Source: Cannabis sativa (taxonomy: Eukaryota > Streptophyta > Magnoliopsida > Rosales > Cannabaceae). Taken from it: 64,000 bases of DNA. The DNA lies in assembly GCF_029168945.1 (NCBI RefSeq), contig NC_083604.1, positions 66,790,211 to 66,854,210 on the forward strand. The letters are read 5' to 3'. Position numbers and translations under genes: made by a program. This document shows, one piece after another, positions 22,032-33,403 of this stretch; position 1 is the first letter of the stretch, and every line of letters starts with the position of its first letter. The notes under the pieces are model-generated. The model was not told the origin of the DNA. It did no database searches and saw nothing but the letters and a program-made list of their open reading frames with translations.

Positions 22032-25000
22032 ATGGGTAAGTTGTGTTTTAAGCATTTTGTTTGACTTTATGTAGTTTAAAATTGTTATATGTGTGTTATT
22101 TGTTGGAACTGCTGTTTTTTGGTCTGAAATTGTTGAGATCTGGCAGATCTGGTTTTCAGTCGAATTCTGGGTTTTCCAGTGTTATCGATGATATATCGAT
22201 AATATGTCGATGGTTTGTCGATGATTACAAAAGGAAAGGTCAGTGACGACCATTATCGACGTTATGTCGACATAATGTCGACGTTATGTCGACATTAAGC
22301 AGCAAACATATTTTTTACAATTTGTCGACAACTTGTCGATAGTTGTCGACAGCATGTCGACAACAAGCGTTTATCTCTTTTTAGAAGTTGTCGATATTTT
22401 GTCGACACCATGTCGACAAAATATCGATGCAAATGAAAAAAAGCCGTAAATAACATAACATAACATTAAAATAACATAAAATTAAAGGGAAATTTCATTA
22501 AAATAAGAAAAAAAACATAACATAAAAAAACATTAAAAAAAACAGAAAATAAAGTTCATAAAAAAAAAACAAACATTAAATAAAACTCACCACAAGCCAT
22601 AACATAACAAATTATTTTTTTTTTAAATTCTTTGGCTTGTGGGTGAGCCTTGCAATACTTGCATAATGTTCCAGGCTTCACCGGTTTACCGTTAAAGATG
22701 CCTAGTTTGCAACGACGGCATCCTTCGGGGAACCCTGGTGGTGGAGCCGGCCATACACTAGTTTTGCAAAAATGTGCTTCAAGTTGCCTGAACCTGAACT
22801 CGTTCCCACATCGTTCTCTTTCGAAAGCTCTTTAGGCGTCAAAAACTTTCTGCATTTCAGGAGTAATTATGCCAACATCAGGCTCCTGCTTCAGCTCTTC
22901 AGGAGTTAAGATGGGGAACTTGCCTTTGTTCTTTCTTGGGGCCATATTTAGAACTTAAGAATAAGAGAAATTTTTAAGAGGAAGAGAGAAGTAGAAGACA
23001 AGAGCACTTATGAATAAGAAAGGGATTTTCTTTTATAGAGCAGTAAACATGTTGGGAATGTAGGAAAATTTAATGGTCATTAAATGTGTAACTGTACAGG
23101 TAAAACGCATGAAATGGTGTATTTGTCGACTGAATGTCGATACTATATTGACATGATGTCGACAACATGCCAATTTAGTGACACTGCTAACTTATTTGTC
23201 GATACCATGTCGACGTCATGTCGATAGCTTGTCGATAGGACACGTGTCTGACATGCAACGTGTCAGTTGGGAAGGGTTGTTGGGAACGTAGGTAAAATTT
23301 ATTAACATTAAATGTGTAACCGTAAAACACGAAACGCATACACTGTGTGTTTGTCGATTAAATGTCGATGGTATGTCGATGTTATATCGATGGCGAGCAT
23401 GCTTGGTGTGGTTGTCGACGTTATGTCGATAGTATGTCGACACAATGTCGACAATTAGTGCCCTAATTTCTGATGTTGTGATTATCGACATTATGTCGAT
23501 TGATATCGATGGGATGTCGATTTTTATTTTTTTTTGGATGTTTTTTCCTTTACTCACCTTGTTTTTTTGGTTTGCAATTGCAGGAGAGAAAGTGTTCCTT
23601 GTTGTATCGTACGATGGTGTTTGGTTATGTGAGAATTATAATTGGATCTACAAAGCAAATAGCAGCTTGATGTTGACAGTTACAATTGAGACAACCCTAC
23701 AAGAACTGCGACAAATTTTATATGAAGAGTTGGAAGTTGATCCGGTAGCGTATGATTTAAAGTTGGAGATTTGTTCCTTGTACATGAAGGGAAAAATGGT
23801 TGCGCCAGAGGTTATTAAGAGAGAACGCCAACTGAGAACGTTTTTAGAGATGAGGGCAACAATGTCAAATACAGAGTTTGTGCCATTATTCGTGACCAAG
23901 GTGAGAAAAGTTGGGAATTCGGAGCCTACGCCGCCTACTAATCCTCTCCCTCGAAGTGTGGTAGGGTCTTGCGTTCCCGAAACAGATGTTGGGATTGGTG
24001 TGAATGAGGAGGTTCCGACCAATTTAGAGGTTCCGACCAATGTAGGGCAAGAACAAGAAGCGACAGGATTTCATCAGTTTGAAGAGTTCGATACACCCTT
24101 CTACAATAACGATCCTATTATAGATTTGAATATGGACGATGAACATGATTTGGCAGTCGATGAAGCCGTAGCGGGACCATCGTTGAGGTTAGAGTGTGTA
24201 CCGAGTAACCAAGGTACACAACGAGAACGACAACCTCGTAGTGAAAATCGCACTACACCTGGAACTAGCAGTAGTCGACAAGGCAGAACTGAAGAACATG
24301 CTCGTCATGCAACGTTCTCAACGTTCTACTCTTTTGAAGTTTGTACCAAGTTCAAAGCTCCCATGTGGACAAAGGAAGATATAATGGAAAATCATGAGCT
24401 AACTACTTGTTTACATAGTAAGGAAGCATGGGTGATAGAGCTTGGTAATTTTTATGAAAACAAGGAAGAACTGAGACAAGTAATGGGTAGGTTTGCACTT
24501 AATAACAATTTCGAGTGGATGGTGAAGAAATCATCCCCTGATGTGTTGTACGTTACATGCAAGGCTCCAGATTGTAAATGGAGATTGAGGGGGAGGAAGA
24601 AGATGCATTCTGACAACTTTGAGGTCACTGTATTTCACAATGAACACACATGTAACTTGAATGCGAGACGTTCAGATCACCGTCAAGCAGCACCATGGGT
24701 AGTTGGCCACCTTATTAAGGGGAAGTACACCCAAGATGGAACTAAGTACAAGGCTAAAGACATACAGAGGGACATGTTTGACAACTATGGTATCAGTATG
24801 AGTTATGTGAAGGCGTGGAGGTGCAGGGAGATGGGACTTACGTATGCTAGGGGTACGCCTGAGTTTTCATACATGAAGCTTCCTGGGTACTTGTACATGC
24901 TGGAACAGAAGAATCCAGGTACCATTACTGACTTGTACTTAGAGGATGAGCGGTTCAAGTACTGTTTTATATCACTCGGTGCATGTAGAAGGGGATTTTC

Positions 25001-26156
25001 TTTTTGTCGTCCTGTTTTGAGTATCGATGGCACCTTCTTGAAGACGAAGTACGGCGGTATAATGTTAGTTGCTGTGGCATATGATGCGAACAACCAATTG
25101 TTGCCGGTTGCTTATGGTATCGTTGACAGTGAGAATAACGACTCCTGGACGTATTTCTTACAGAAGTTGAGGGTAGCAATTGGCGTGGTTGAGAACTTAG
25201 TGTTTGTGTCAGATAGGCATCAAAGCATTGATCATGCTGTTGAACTCGTTTTTCCCGAAGCAGTCCACTGTGCATGCTATCACCACATTGTTATGAACGT
25301 GAACGCCAAATTCAAGACTGATGCTTTTCACAACCAAATATATAATGTTGCTTACGCATGGTCGAAGACTGAATGCAATAGAGAGTTCGAGAAGCTTAGA
25401 AAGATGAATCCGGCCATTGCTGCATATGTGGAGAGTATAGGGTTTGAGAAGTGGGCTCACCCTTATTGTTTGGGCGATAGATACAACATCATGACGAGCA
25501 ACGCTGCTGAAAGCTTCAATAGTGTCACAGAAGAGTTCAGGAAATATCCAATAACTACTTTGGTTGAATTTATCAGGTTCACACTCCAATCGTGGTTCGT
25601 TGATCGCCTCGAAAATGCTGACAAATGTGCCACCCCTTTGGCCACGCTCTTTGAAAAAAACTTGGCAAAAATTCATGAAAATGCAAGGTACAGGCGCGTC
25701 CAACGAAATGGAGCCAATTTGTATAACGTTGGTAGGGGACCTAACGGTGAAAGAGGTGGTGATGTGAATCTAGTTGAAAGAACATGCACCTGCGGCGTGT
25801 TCACGTTATTGAAACTCCCTTGCCTTTATGCATGTGCCGCGGCATTGAAAACGAACACAAGTGTGTACACGCTTTGCTCATCTTATTATTCAAAAGAAAC
25901 GTGGAGGAAGATTTACGATAATACCATCAATCTTGCTGGTGACGAGGATGATTGGGTTCTCCCAGAACACATCAAGAATATGAAAGTTGGGGTACCTGTG
26001 GAAAAGAAGCCTGTAGGTCGTCCAAGAAAAAGCAACGCTGGAAGAAGACGGGAGAACCGTTTCCCGTCTGGTGATAAAAAAGGTTCTGTACCACGAAACT
26101 GCAGCCGCTGTGGCAGTTCAGGCCACAACAGAGCAACATGCAAAGCCCGCATTTGA
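22032..26156 (+). CDS. MULE2 Mutator-like transposase
   Basis: Proposed gene: ATG plus one base at 22032-22035 (ATGG|GTAAGT), intron 22036-23583 ending CAATTGCAG, then one large exon 23584-26156. This gives about 858 aa starting M-G-E-K-V-F, matching the usual N-terminus of plant MULE transposases. The frame stays open upstream of the acceptor, but only through palindrome-array DNA. Domains: N-terminal MULE region (1-180), FAR1/MuDR DNA-binding domain (about 270-380), DDE core with Asp in SIDGTF, Asp in VSDRHQ and Glu in NAAESFN, SWIM finger (about 735-755), and a C-terminal CCHC knuckle (CSRCGSSGHNRATC). No stop or frameshift interrupts it. The SWIM finger has Tyr (codon 25827-25829) where His is expected, which may weaken zinc binding. 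Convergent with the Ulp1-like gene, with 282 bp between stop codons. Confidence 0.88.
22180..22440. repeat. TGTCGACA/TATCGATA palindrome array 1 (MULE2)
   Basis: About 16 TCGA-centred sites in 260 bp, most reading TGTCGACA or TGTCGATR spaced 8-25 bp apart. The array lies in the predicted first intron of the transposase. Arrays 2 and 3 (23110-23530, 29340-29830) share the motif. Confidence 0.85.
22441..22551. other. AACATAAC-rich spacer in transposase intron
   Basis: Low-complexity A-rich sequence with AACATAACAT repeats. No gene is seen. Confidence 0.6.
22552..22945 (-). pseudogene. Antisense cysteine-rich small ORF in transposase intron
   Basis: From ATG at 22945 the minus strand encodes 37 codons starting MAPRKNKGKF, then a TAA (22834-22832), then runs on in the same frame for over 70 codons. 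That part includes CRRCKLGIFNGKPVKPG and then TLCKYCKAHP, a compact C-x2-C...C-x2-C-x2-H pattern suggesting a zinc-binding motif. The end is uncertain because of an A run near 22620 (the next stop in frame is near 22552). Composition is gene-like and unlike the A-rich surroundings. I do not recognise the family. The MAPR start is shared with the Ulp1-like gene, which may be chance. One in-frame stop suggests a decayed gene. Confidence 0.5.
23105..23535. repeat. TGTCGACA palindrome array 2 (MULE2)
   Basis: A second cluster of TGTCGACA, TGTCGATR and TATCGATG sites running up to about 50 bp before the predicted splice acceptor of the transposase. The open frame reading through it is an artefact of the repeat and is not taken as coding. 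Confidence 0.85.
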
Positions 26157-26438
26157 GGCGTCTTGTACGTATTCGTTGTAATAACATTTTTTCTATTGGG
26201 AAATTTGATATATTGTAATGATGCATATTTTGTCATAGTTATTTTTGTTGAGGTTGAATATTTTTCAAATATTTTAATTATTTTTAGGTTTAATAGTTAT
26301 TTTTGTTGAATAATATTGATATTTTATATTTGAAACCACGAATAATTATCAAAATTTGAACGAAAAGAAAGTCTATATATACATAACTGTAATGTTAATT
26401 ACACAAAATATACAATGTCCCAATAATTACACATATAA
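26157..26438. other. Convergent 3' UTRs in MULE2
   Basis: 282 bp of AT-rich DNA between the two convergent stop codons. It must hold both polyadenylation regions. TTTTTGTTGAA phrases repeat near 26245 and 26300. Confidence 0.6.
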
Positions 26439-29295
26439 TCAGCCGACATTTTGGTAAAATAAATCAACACACCACCGTTGACGAAACATAGCTATCCGGT
26501 CTGGCGTCACATCGGTCAATCCACGCTGCATCATGAGATGCTCCACATACTCAATGCAATAGACGCCACAATCACCACTAAATGCAAAATAAAATGTAAA
26601 GTCAGTCTAACGTAAAACATATTTTAATACTATAGTACTTTTTTATCGCTATGTACCTGGTTGTTGACTTCGGAACTAAGTCGTGAGTGGCTCGAGTCGA
26701 GTGCATTTTTGGAAGCACCGTGATGTCCCTGTTAGTTAACGCCATGATCTGGTTGTTATGTGGAAATTCCCCGGTTGCAAGGATTAGCGAGGGCAGCAGT
26801 TCTCCCCAAGTCTTCAGGATGGGTTCCATGGCGGTCCAATGACAGACGCTGGAATCACAGTCGTAGACATTAATTTTCCACAGCTCTATGTCGACTTCAA
26901 GTGTGACCCAGTGCCTTGCCTCGGGAAGGTTCAGAACGAAGTAAATAAACTCGTTACCCCTCCATCTCTCAAAGACTTGGGACTGTAATTACAGAGAACA
27001 ACGAAACAATTAACAAACCATAATAATCTTCCCAAACAATTAACATTTAAAATCTTACTAAAACAATACCTTATGAACCCCTCTGCAGTAGTCCAGGATA
27101 TAATCCTCCCACACAAAGTTTTTCCTCGGACCCTTGTGGCTCGTCCATGCACTGCTGATCATGCTGGTCACGAATGTGGAGAGAATGACACCCTTCTGAG
27201 GAAATGTCAGTGGATAGTCGGTGCGTCGCCTCCTCAGCATATGCATTGCTGCATCTATATGCTGCATATAAAGGGAAATGTCAGTTAGACAAAAAAATAT
27301 ATTAATTGCACATAAAGTTGTAAAGTGAAGTAATATTATAAAATACTTTACTTACGTCATCTGTAAGCCATTCCTTTGGTGTGAGCATTATCCAAAAGAA
27401 TCCTGGACCGTAATCACCACTTCTCAAATCCCGAAGTCGGTGGTTCGGAATGAGTCCAACACACCACTTTCGGAAAGTGGTTAACAATTTCTCATCCGGT
27501 GGCTCCAGGGGATCAAAAGTCGAAGATGGCCTATGTCTCCTCTTCATCTCCGTATAGTCACCGAACCATACAGGAGGCTTTCTCTTCCTCTTCCGACTCT
27601 TAACCACTGCAGGTTGTGCCTCTATCGACAGAATCTCACCCTGCGACTCGGTGTCATGTACATGGATAACAGGTTGTGCCTCGATCGGAGTCGCTGGAGC
27701 TCCCTCATAAGGATCGTAATCGTCGGGGAAGACCTCCTCCTCTTCTACTGGGGGTGAAGCAGCTGGTGGTGGGGTAGATGGATCTGCTGGGGCCTCCGGT
27801 GCTGAAGCTGTCGTTGGCGGACGATTCAACATGGCCAATATGTCTCTGAGCTGCTCCATAATTACGTTCTGACCACCCTTCAGCTCTACATGGCTGGTCT
27901 CGTATGCCTTCTTCAAATTTCGACATGAGCGGCATACAAACCCGAGTGTCGGCCCTCGATCCTATCCAACCTCGCCACTAAATCGCTGTACCTCGCACCC
28001 CGAACGCCTGATGAAGATGGTGCACTGGGCTGAGGTTCTGAACCAGTGGCCTGAAAAAATATTTATCAAAAAAATACGGTAAGCATACGATAATTCCACA
28101 ATGTAACAAATATCACAAAACAAAAACAATAAAAAATAAAGACATAAAAAAAAAAGTTCCAAAAATTGGTACCTGAGTGTCTGGGACCTGAGTCTCTGGT
28201 ACCTGACTACCTGCCTCAGCCTCTGTGTCATCCACACCATCATCAACCAGGTTCTTCACACCATCGTAAGATATGGTCCTCACAAATGCCTCCTCCTCTG
28301 TCCGTGGAAGTAGCCCCTTCACCACTTCAAGATTCTGTTTATGGTTCAAAAAATATCAAAATAAAACCATTTAGCATTTATTACAAGCATTTATGTTAAA
28401 TAATTATTCTGAACATAAGTAAAAATCATACCCGTCTAGAAAATAATGCGCTGACGTCTTTCTTCCCAATATCGCCTTTGCTCGTCCAGCTAAGCATCCT
28501 GGGGAACCGAATCCCGCGGTTCGTGCCATACCTCTTCCCAACCTCCAAAATGGCCTCGTACGCCCAATATTGTACTGCAGGTGCGAAGCCATATGCTGTG
28601 TATTTGCACTCGTGCTGAACATCCGAACTCAGCTTCTTCTCGTAGTTGACCTTCTGTTTCAACATGTCTTTTTGAAGCGAGTGCATGAGTCTGGCGAATG
28701 AGTGCTTCTCCCAAGGAATCCGGAAGAAGAACTCGAGGTCTTCCACATATCTAAGTATGTGAGGCATAATCAGCGCGTTTGCCTCGCGGCCCAGAAGCAC
28801 TGACTCCACAAACAAGCACAAGCCGAGCTTGTACAAGTCTTCCGGGTTCTGACAGTTTGTGAACCTATCTTGGAGTGCTTCTGTCTTCACACTATCAGAC
28901 CGGTTGAAATATCTGTTGATCAATCGGTCTGACCCCGAGCGCGCGACCTGCGCAGCCTTCTCCTCTTCTGTTGGCCCCGAGGAGAAGTCCAGGCCTGTAA
29001 TGAGTGCAAACTCCAGCACCCCGAATCTGACCTCCTTCCGACCAACATAAAACCGCATCCTCAACTCCTCCTGAGCATCCACTTTCATTTTGTGGAGCAT
29101 CAGCTGGTGAAATAACACCGAGGAGAATGTCAAGGGTACGGCATTCCAGAAGCTCCCGAAACGGCTTTCCTTCGCCGTGTTATTAAGGTTGAACTCCTCA
29201 AACCGAGCTTTGATTTTTGCAAAAATTCCAGTGCCTCTATATGTGACGCGGCCAGTAAAATGCTCGGGTGCTGGAATAATGAGTCTGGGAGCCAT
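26439..29295 (-). pseudogene. MULE2 DUF1985/Ulp1-like protease gene (KAONASHI type), one frameshift
   Basis: Six exons on the minus strand, all with GT-AG borders: 29295-28432, 28334-28173, 28050-27356, 27261-27070, 26982-26657, 26577-26439. The sum is 2,378 nt, one short of a whole number of codons. The missing base lies near 27913/27914, where the frame shifts in exon 3. Otherwise the gene would give about 792 aa. Exon 1 (starts MAPRLIIP) is a DUF1985 domain (about residues 30-270). Exons 2-3 are a proline/acid-rich linker with a KSRKRKRKPP nuclear-localisation-like stretch. Exons 4-6 are the Ulp1/C48 cysteine protease domain with His in EARHW, Asp in VYDCD and Cys in SGDCGVYC. The oxyanion-hole Gln usual before the Cys is not evident. 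A non-coding 5' exon ends at 29993 and is spliced directly to the ATG. Confidence 0.85.
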
Positions 29296-29992
29296 CTGAA
29301 AAATCAAAGACCAAAAAAATTTAAATGTAAAAAAAGCTAAGAAATGTCGACATAACATCGACATCATGTCGATATTCTGTCGACATTATCAAACATTCAT
29401 AACTGGTCGACAAATCGTCGACATACAATCGACATGCTATCGACATTATCATAAGAGCAGTGACAAACGACCAACATCGACAACTTATCGACATACAGTT
29501 GACAAATCGTCGACATTCTAACAGTAAACTACCACAAGAATCAACTACACTTATTATCGACAACCTATCGACATACTGTCGACAAATTGTCGACATTCTA
29601 ACAGTAAACTACCAAAAGAATCAACTACAACTTATTGTCGACAAACTATCGACATATAGTCAACAAAATGTCAACATTACAGGGCAAAACTACATAACAT
29701 CAAACAAAGGTAAACCATCGACAAATTGTCGACATGATGTCGACAACCTGTCGACATCAATGTTCAAACACATAAACAGAAACCTATACATATCGATATC
29801 CTATCGATATCCTATCGACATTTCATCGATAACTATGTAAAAACACACAAAACACCATTGAAACATATCCAACATATACAACATGCAATAATTGACACCT
29901 AGATTCGCATATACAATCTAAAACAATGTTATCTGAAGCACATACACAAATTCGCATTGAAATTTCTAAAATTTAAACAGAAAAAAACTTAC
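29296..29992 (-). repeat. 5'-UTR intron of Ulp1-like gene with palindrome array 3
   Basis: Donor AACG|GTAAGT (29993/29992) and acceptor TTTTTCAG|ATG (29296/29295) define a 697-bp intron ending exactly at the start codon. 29340-29830 is packed with TCGACA, ATCGACAT and TGTCGAC sites, including a duplication of about 125 bp (CAACTACA...TCTAACAGTAAACTACCA near 29516-29545 and 29590-29620). Confidence 0.8.
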
Positions 29993-30345
29993 CGTTGGAT
30001 TGGATTGGTTCAGTGGTTCGTCGTCGTGGTCGTGGATCGCTGTCGGCCACCGTGGGTGTTCGTCCTCTTCGTCGTCGTCGGTCGCCTTGGGTTTCGTGGG
30101 TTTCGTGGGTTCGTGGGTTCGAGGGTTTCGTGGGTTCGTGAGGCCGTTTCGTGGGTTGTGGGTTCGTGAGGGGTGAGGAGGACAGAGAGAGAGAGAGAGA
30201 GGGAACGTCTGGTTTAGAGAGAGAGGAGGACTGGTTCGTGATCGTGAAGAGAGAGAGAGAGAGGGAACGTCAGAAAGAGAGAGGGAACGTCTGAGAGAGG
30301 GAAAGTTTAATTTAGGGGGTATTTTAGGAATCTTTTAAAATTAGA
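29993..30345 (-). promoter_or_regulatory. Leader/promoter region of the Ulp1-like gene
   Basis: On the minus strand: a CT-rich stretch (GA runs at 30185-30300 on the plus strand) leading into a CCCACGAAAC-repeat-rich segment (30060-30170), then the first splice donor. It mirrors the CT-rich leader of the transposase at the other end (21820-21960), so each terminal region seems to act as a promoter. Confidence 0.5.
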
Positions 30346-30425
30346 GGAATAAATTTGTACAAATTATAAAAAGGTATAAATTTTGATAAAGGTTATATTA
30401 TTAAGGGCAAATAATGAAATTTCCC
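30346..30425 (-). repeat. MULE2 right terminal inverted repeat
   Basis: The complement begins GGGAAATTTCATT and matches the left repeat over about 80 bp. Followed by ATTAATAA, the right copy of the target duplication. Confidence 0.9.
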
Positions 30426-30433
30426 ATTAATAA

Positions 30434-30682
30434 TCTTTATGATTAATTATAAATTAAAAAAATATATTAATTATAGTCTAGGTTTTAAAAGTAATTTGAG
30501 TTATTAAATTAATTAAAGACTATAAATTACTATTCCTATTAATTGGTAAAATATTTAATCCTTATCATAATAGCCCCCTTTATTTTATTTATTCAAACCT
30601 ATTGAATAATGACGGTTATAAGTAAGATACAATGATAACAATGACTATGAATGCAATGACAATTATTAAATGGACGTACTGC
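30434..30682. repeat. AT-rich DNA with 57-bp repeat family, locus 2
   Basis: No gene. At 30605-30670 lies a diverged one- to two-unit stretch of the minisatellite (GTAAGATACAATGATAACAATGAC). It is cut off by the solo LTR at 30683, beyond which the family resumes. Confidence 0.5.
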
Positions 30683-32977
30683 TGTAACGCTCTATTTCAT
30701 AGGGACGTCACGTGTGTGATTTTATAAATTAATTTAATACTAATATATTAATTAATTATTAAAAACTGTGAGGATAATAAAAATTTGACTAAAATAAAAC
30801 ACTAAAAACTGACATTATAATGACAGTAAAAAGGTGTTCCAGAGATACCTATTATAAAAGATTTACCCAAAAGACTATATACAATAGAAATTCGAAATAC
30901 AATTCAAAATACAACAGATACAATTAGTCCAAAACAACTCCTGGCAATCCAACACGCAGGCCGGTGAGGTCAATATGTACATTGCTGGAGAAGACTATCA
31001 TCTCATGGTTGTTCTAACTTTTTCTTGCCCTTACCTGTAGCACAGAGCACACGTGAGTCACATAGACTAGCAAGAAAAGTAATAAAGCAGGATACATTAA
31101 ATAGCTAATTATACATCTCATTATCATAAAATGATTAAACCATAACATTTAACAGTATGTAATATAACCACTCATATGCATAGAAATAGATATGCTCATA
31201 TATTTGTATTGCCTAACCAGGCAAGCCCGTATCATCATGTAATATCATATATAATATCATTGCACCACCTAATCATGTAAGCTCGTGCACAACTTGACAT
31301 TAATATATCGCATCGTCTAATCAGACGAGCCCTATGCCCGGTAGTTATCATATGTCATTGACGCCTGTACCTACGCTCGATACATCGTCAGGAAAAAACC
31401 CAACAATAATTTTGATCTATGTCATAACTAGGCATTTTTATATCACTGACGCCCATACCTACGCTCGATACGTTGCCAGGAATATTGCATCACCTAATCA
31501 AATGAGCTCGTACCTACGCTCAGTACTCATCATATGTCACTGATGCTCGTACCTACACCCGGCACGTCGCCAGGTATACCGCATCACCTAATCAGGTGAG
31601 CCTATATATTATGTCCATAATATCATCACATTATCATTGCCTAATCAGACAATCGGTAATTTCATAACCTGTCATGCCATGTGGTACATTATACTAGTTT
31701 TCTTACCTCAAATTTCGGTTTAGGTATGTTGGTTGACATGCTTGGAGAACGATCGATAATCTCAGGTCCTATGTCATAACAATAATAAACTAATAAGTAT
31801 TTATCCAAAAACACTACTTAACAGTTGCAAAGGACAACCTAGGGTTTCTTACCAAATCCCGTAGTACAAATAAACTCAAATAAAACTTATATTTTGGCTC
31901 TAAATCATACACCATATTGTAGGGCTCGTCATGAGCTTCGAAACGGTATATAGAACGTCCAAAATAAACACTCGAGTGAAAAGTTATGGACAAAATAAAA
32001 TTTGGCTTTTCTAAAAACTGACCAAACGGAATTCCAGTTGGTACGGAATTCCGATTATGAACAGCCAGAACACGATTTTCCTCAACTTTAAACCCTCCAA
32101 ACTAGCTCCAAACCTAACTAAATTATTACAAACTTCACAGGACACATATATATATCATTCATATAACAATCTCAACGTAACAAAAATAAAAAATAATTCC
32201 TCAAACGAAAGATGCCATGAAAGCCTAAACTTTGAGCTTTAAACTCAAGCTTGGTGCTTTTCCACCCCACAACCATCAAACCTACCAAATAAGCATCACA
32301 AATAGTCCTAAAACATCCTAGAAAAAAAACCCAAAACTCAACTAAACCCTATACATCACATAAAGAAATTTTAATTTCTCAAACCTGTAACTTCTAGCTT
32401 GAAACTTTAAGAAGTGCTATACCTTACCTCAAGTCCTACTAGGGTTATTTTTAGATTGAAATTTGAAGAAAAAGGAGTGGTGGTGTTCCTTATATCACGA
32501 AGAGGAAGGAAGAGAGAGAGCTTAGTTTTAAGTTTTTACTTTTCAAAGTAATAATATATATAACTTTTAAATTTTATTAATAATAATAATAAAACTTTAT
32601 AATTAATAAAAGTTATTTATCAGTTTTTAGTCACTAAGAAATATCTAATCCTAGGACATTAGACCAAATCTCAAATACTTCTAATAACCCCAATACTTAT
32701 ACCATTAACTTATCATAATATTCTCATCAAATCTATTAACTAAACATGTTATGACATTTTTGACCCCCCGATTGAGTCTCTAAAGTCGCGAAACCTAAAA
32801 AAAAATTATTCCACAATAGCTCATATATAATTAATAAATTACGTTTATTTGTCCACTTATACCACATTTAACATTTATGCTAAAATAGATTAGTAGGATC
32901 ATAATCTCACTTATTACCGATTAGCCTATGATATATATATCCTAATTATTTATCATTAGGCTTATCGGGATATTACA
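30683..32977 (-). mobile_element. Gypsy-type solo LTR, minus orientation
   Basis: 2,295 bp. The plus strand starts TGTAACGCTC and ends GATATTACA; the complement starts TGTAATATCC like the chromovirus LTRs at 38826 and 41529. Flanks are ACTGC (30678-30682) and ACTTC (32978-32982), a duplication with one change. In minus orientation it shares phrases with the LTR at 5154-7495, such as the doubled GGAATTCCGGT-like motif (32030-32065 here, 6270-6350 there) and GGTAAGGGCAAG near 31030. No internal genes. CCTACGCTCGATAC-type phrases repeat at 31365-31460. Confidence 0.82.
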
Positions 32978-32982
32978 ACTTC

Positions 32983-33403
32983 AATTTTAAAATTATATAA
33001 TGAGTTTTCTATAGATTTATATTCAAACCTATTAGGAAATATATCAACAATTACAAATGAGATATGTTGATAATAATGACTTTGAATGTAATAGCAACTA
33101 CAAGTGAGATGCGGTGATGATAATGATTTTGAATGTAGTAGCGACTACAAGTGAGATACGGTGATGGTAATGACTTTAAATGTAATAGCGACTACAAGTG
33201 AAATACAGTGATGACATTAATTTTAAAATTATACGATGAGTTTTTTTATGAATTTATATCAATTGTTAATTATATTTTTTGAATTTTAATTTAATTTACT
33301 CAAATGATATATATTTTAAAAACTAATTGTATAATAATATATATAATAAATCAATTTAAAAAATGAACATATAAAAATATCCAAAAAAAAAATAATAAAT
33401 TTA
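32983..33403 (+). repeat. 57-bp minisatellite family, locus 3
   Basis: About 33045-33215 carries three to four tandem units of about 57 bp built on GACTACAAGTGAGATACGGTG and TGACTTTGAATGTAATAGC. Flanking phrases (GATGAGTTTTCTATAGATTT) match locus 1. The remainder to 33403 is AT-rich and featureless. Confidence 0.7.

Larger units (their letters stand above)
21667..30425. mobile_element. Complete MULE (MULE2) with transposase and Ulp1-like gene
   Basis: An 8,759-bp Mutator-like element. It is bounded by terminal inverted repeats of about 80 bp that begin GGGAAATTT and are roughly 80% alike by eye, and by perfect 8-bp direct repeats ATTAATAA (21659-21666 and 30426-30433). Each end also holds a CT-rich leader reading inward. 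Two convergent genes meet in the middle: the transposase (22032-26156, +) and a DUF1985/Ulp1 protease gene (29295-26439, -). MULEs with a Ulp1-like second gene are known from Arabidopsis (KAONASHI) and melon, and this one fits that type. The intact boundaries and open transposase argue for fairly recent insertion. Confidence 0.92.

Noticed and set aside
22180..22440. CRISPR-like array
   Set aside because: Sites are 8-bp palindromes at irregular short spacing without constant repeats or unique spacers, inside a plant transposon.
23445..23583. Longer N-terminus for the MULE2 transposase
   Set aside because: The frame is open but runs through the palindrome array and a T-rich tract. A consensus acceptor at 23583 and an ATGG|GTAAGT start exon at 22032 give the family-typical N-terminus.
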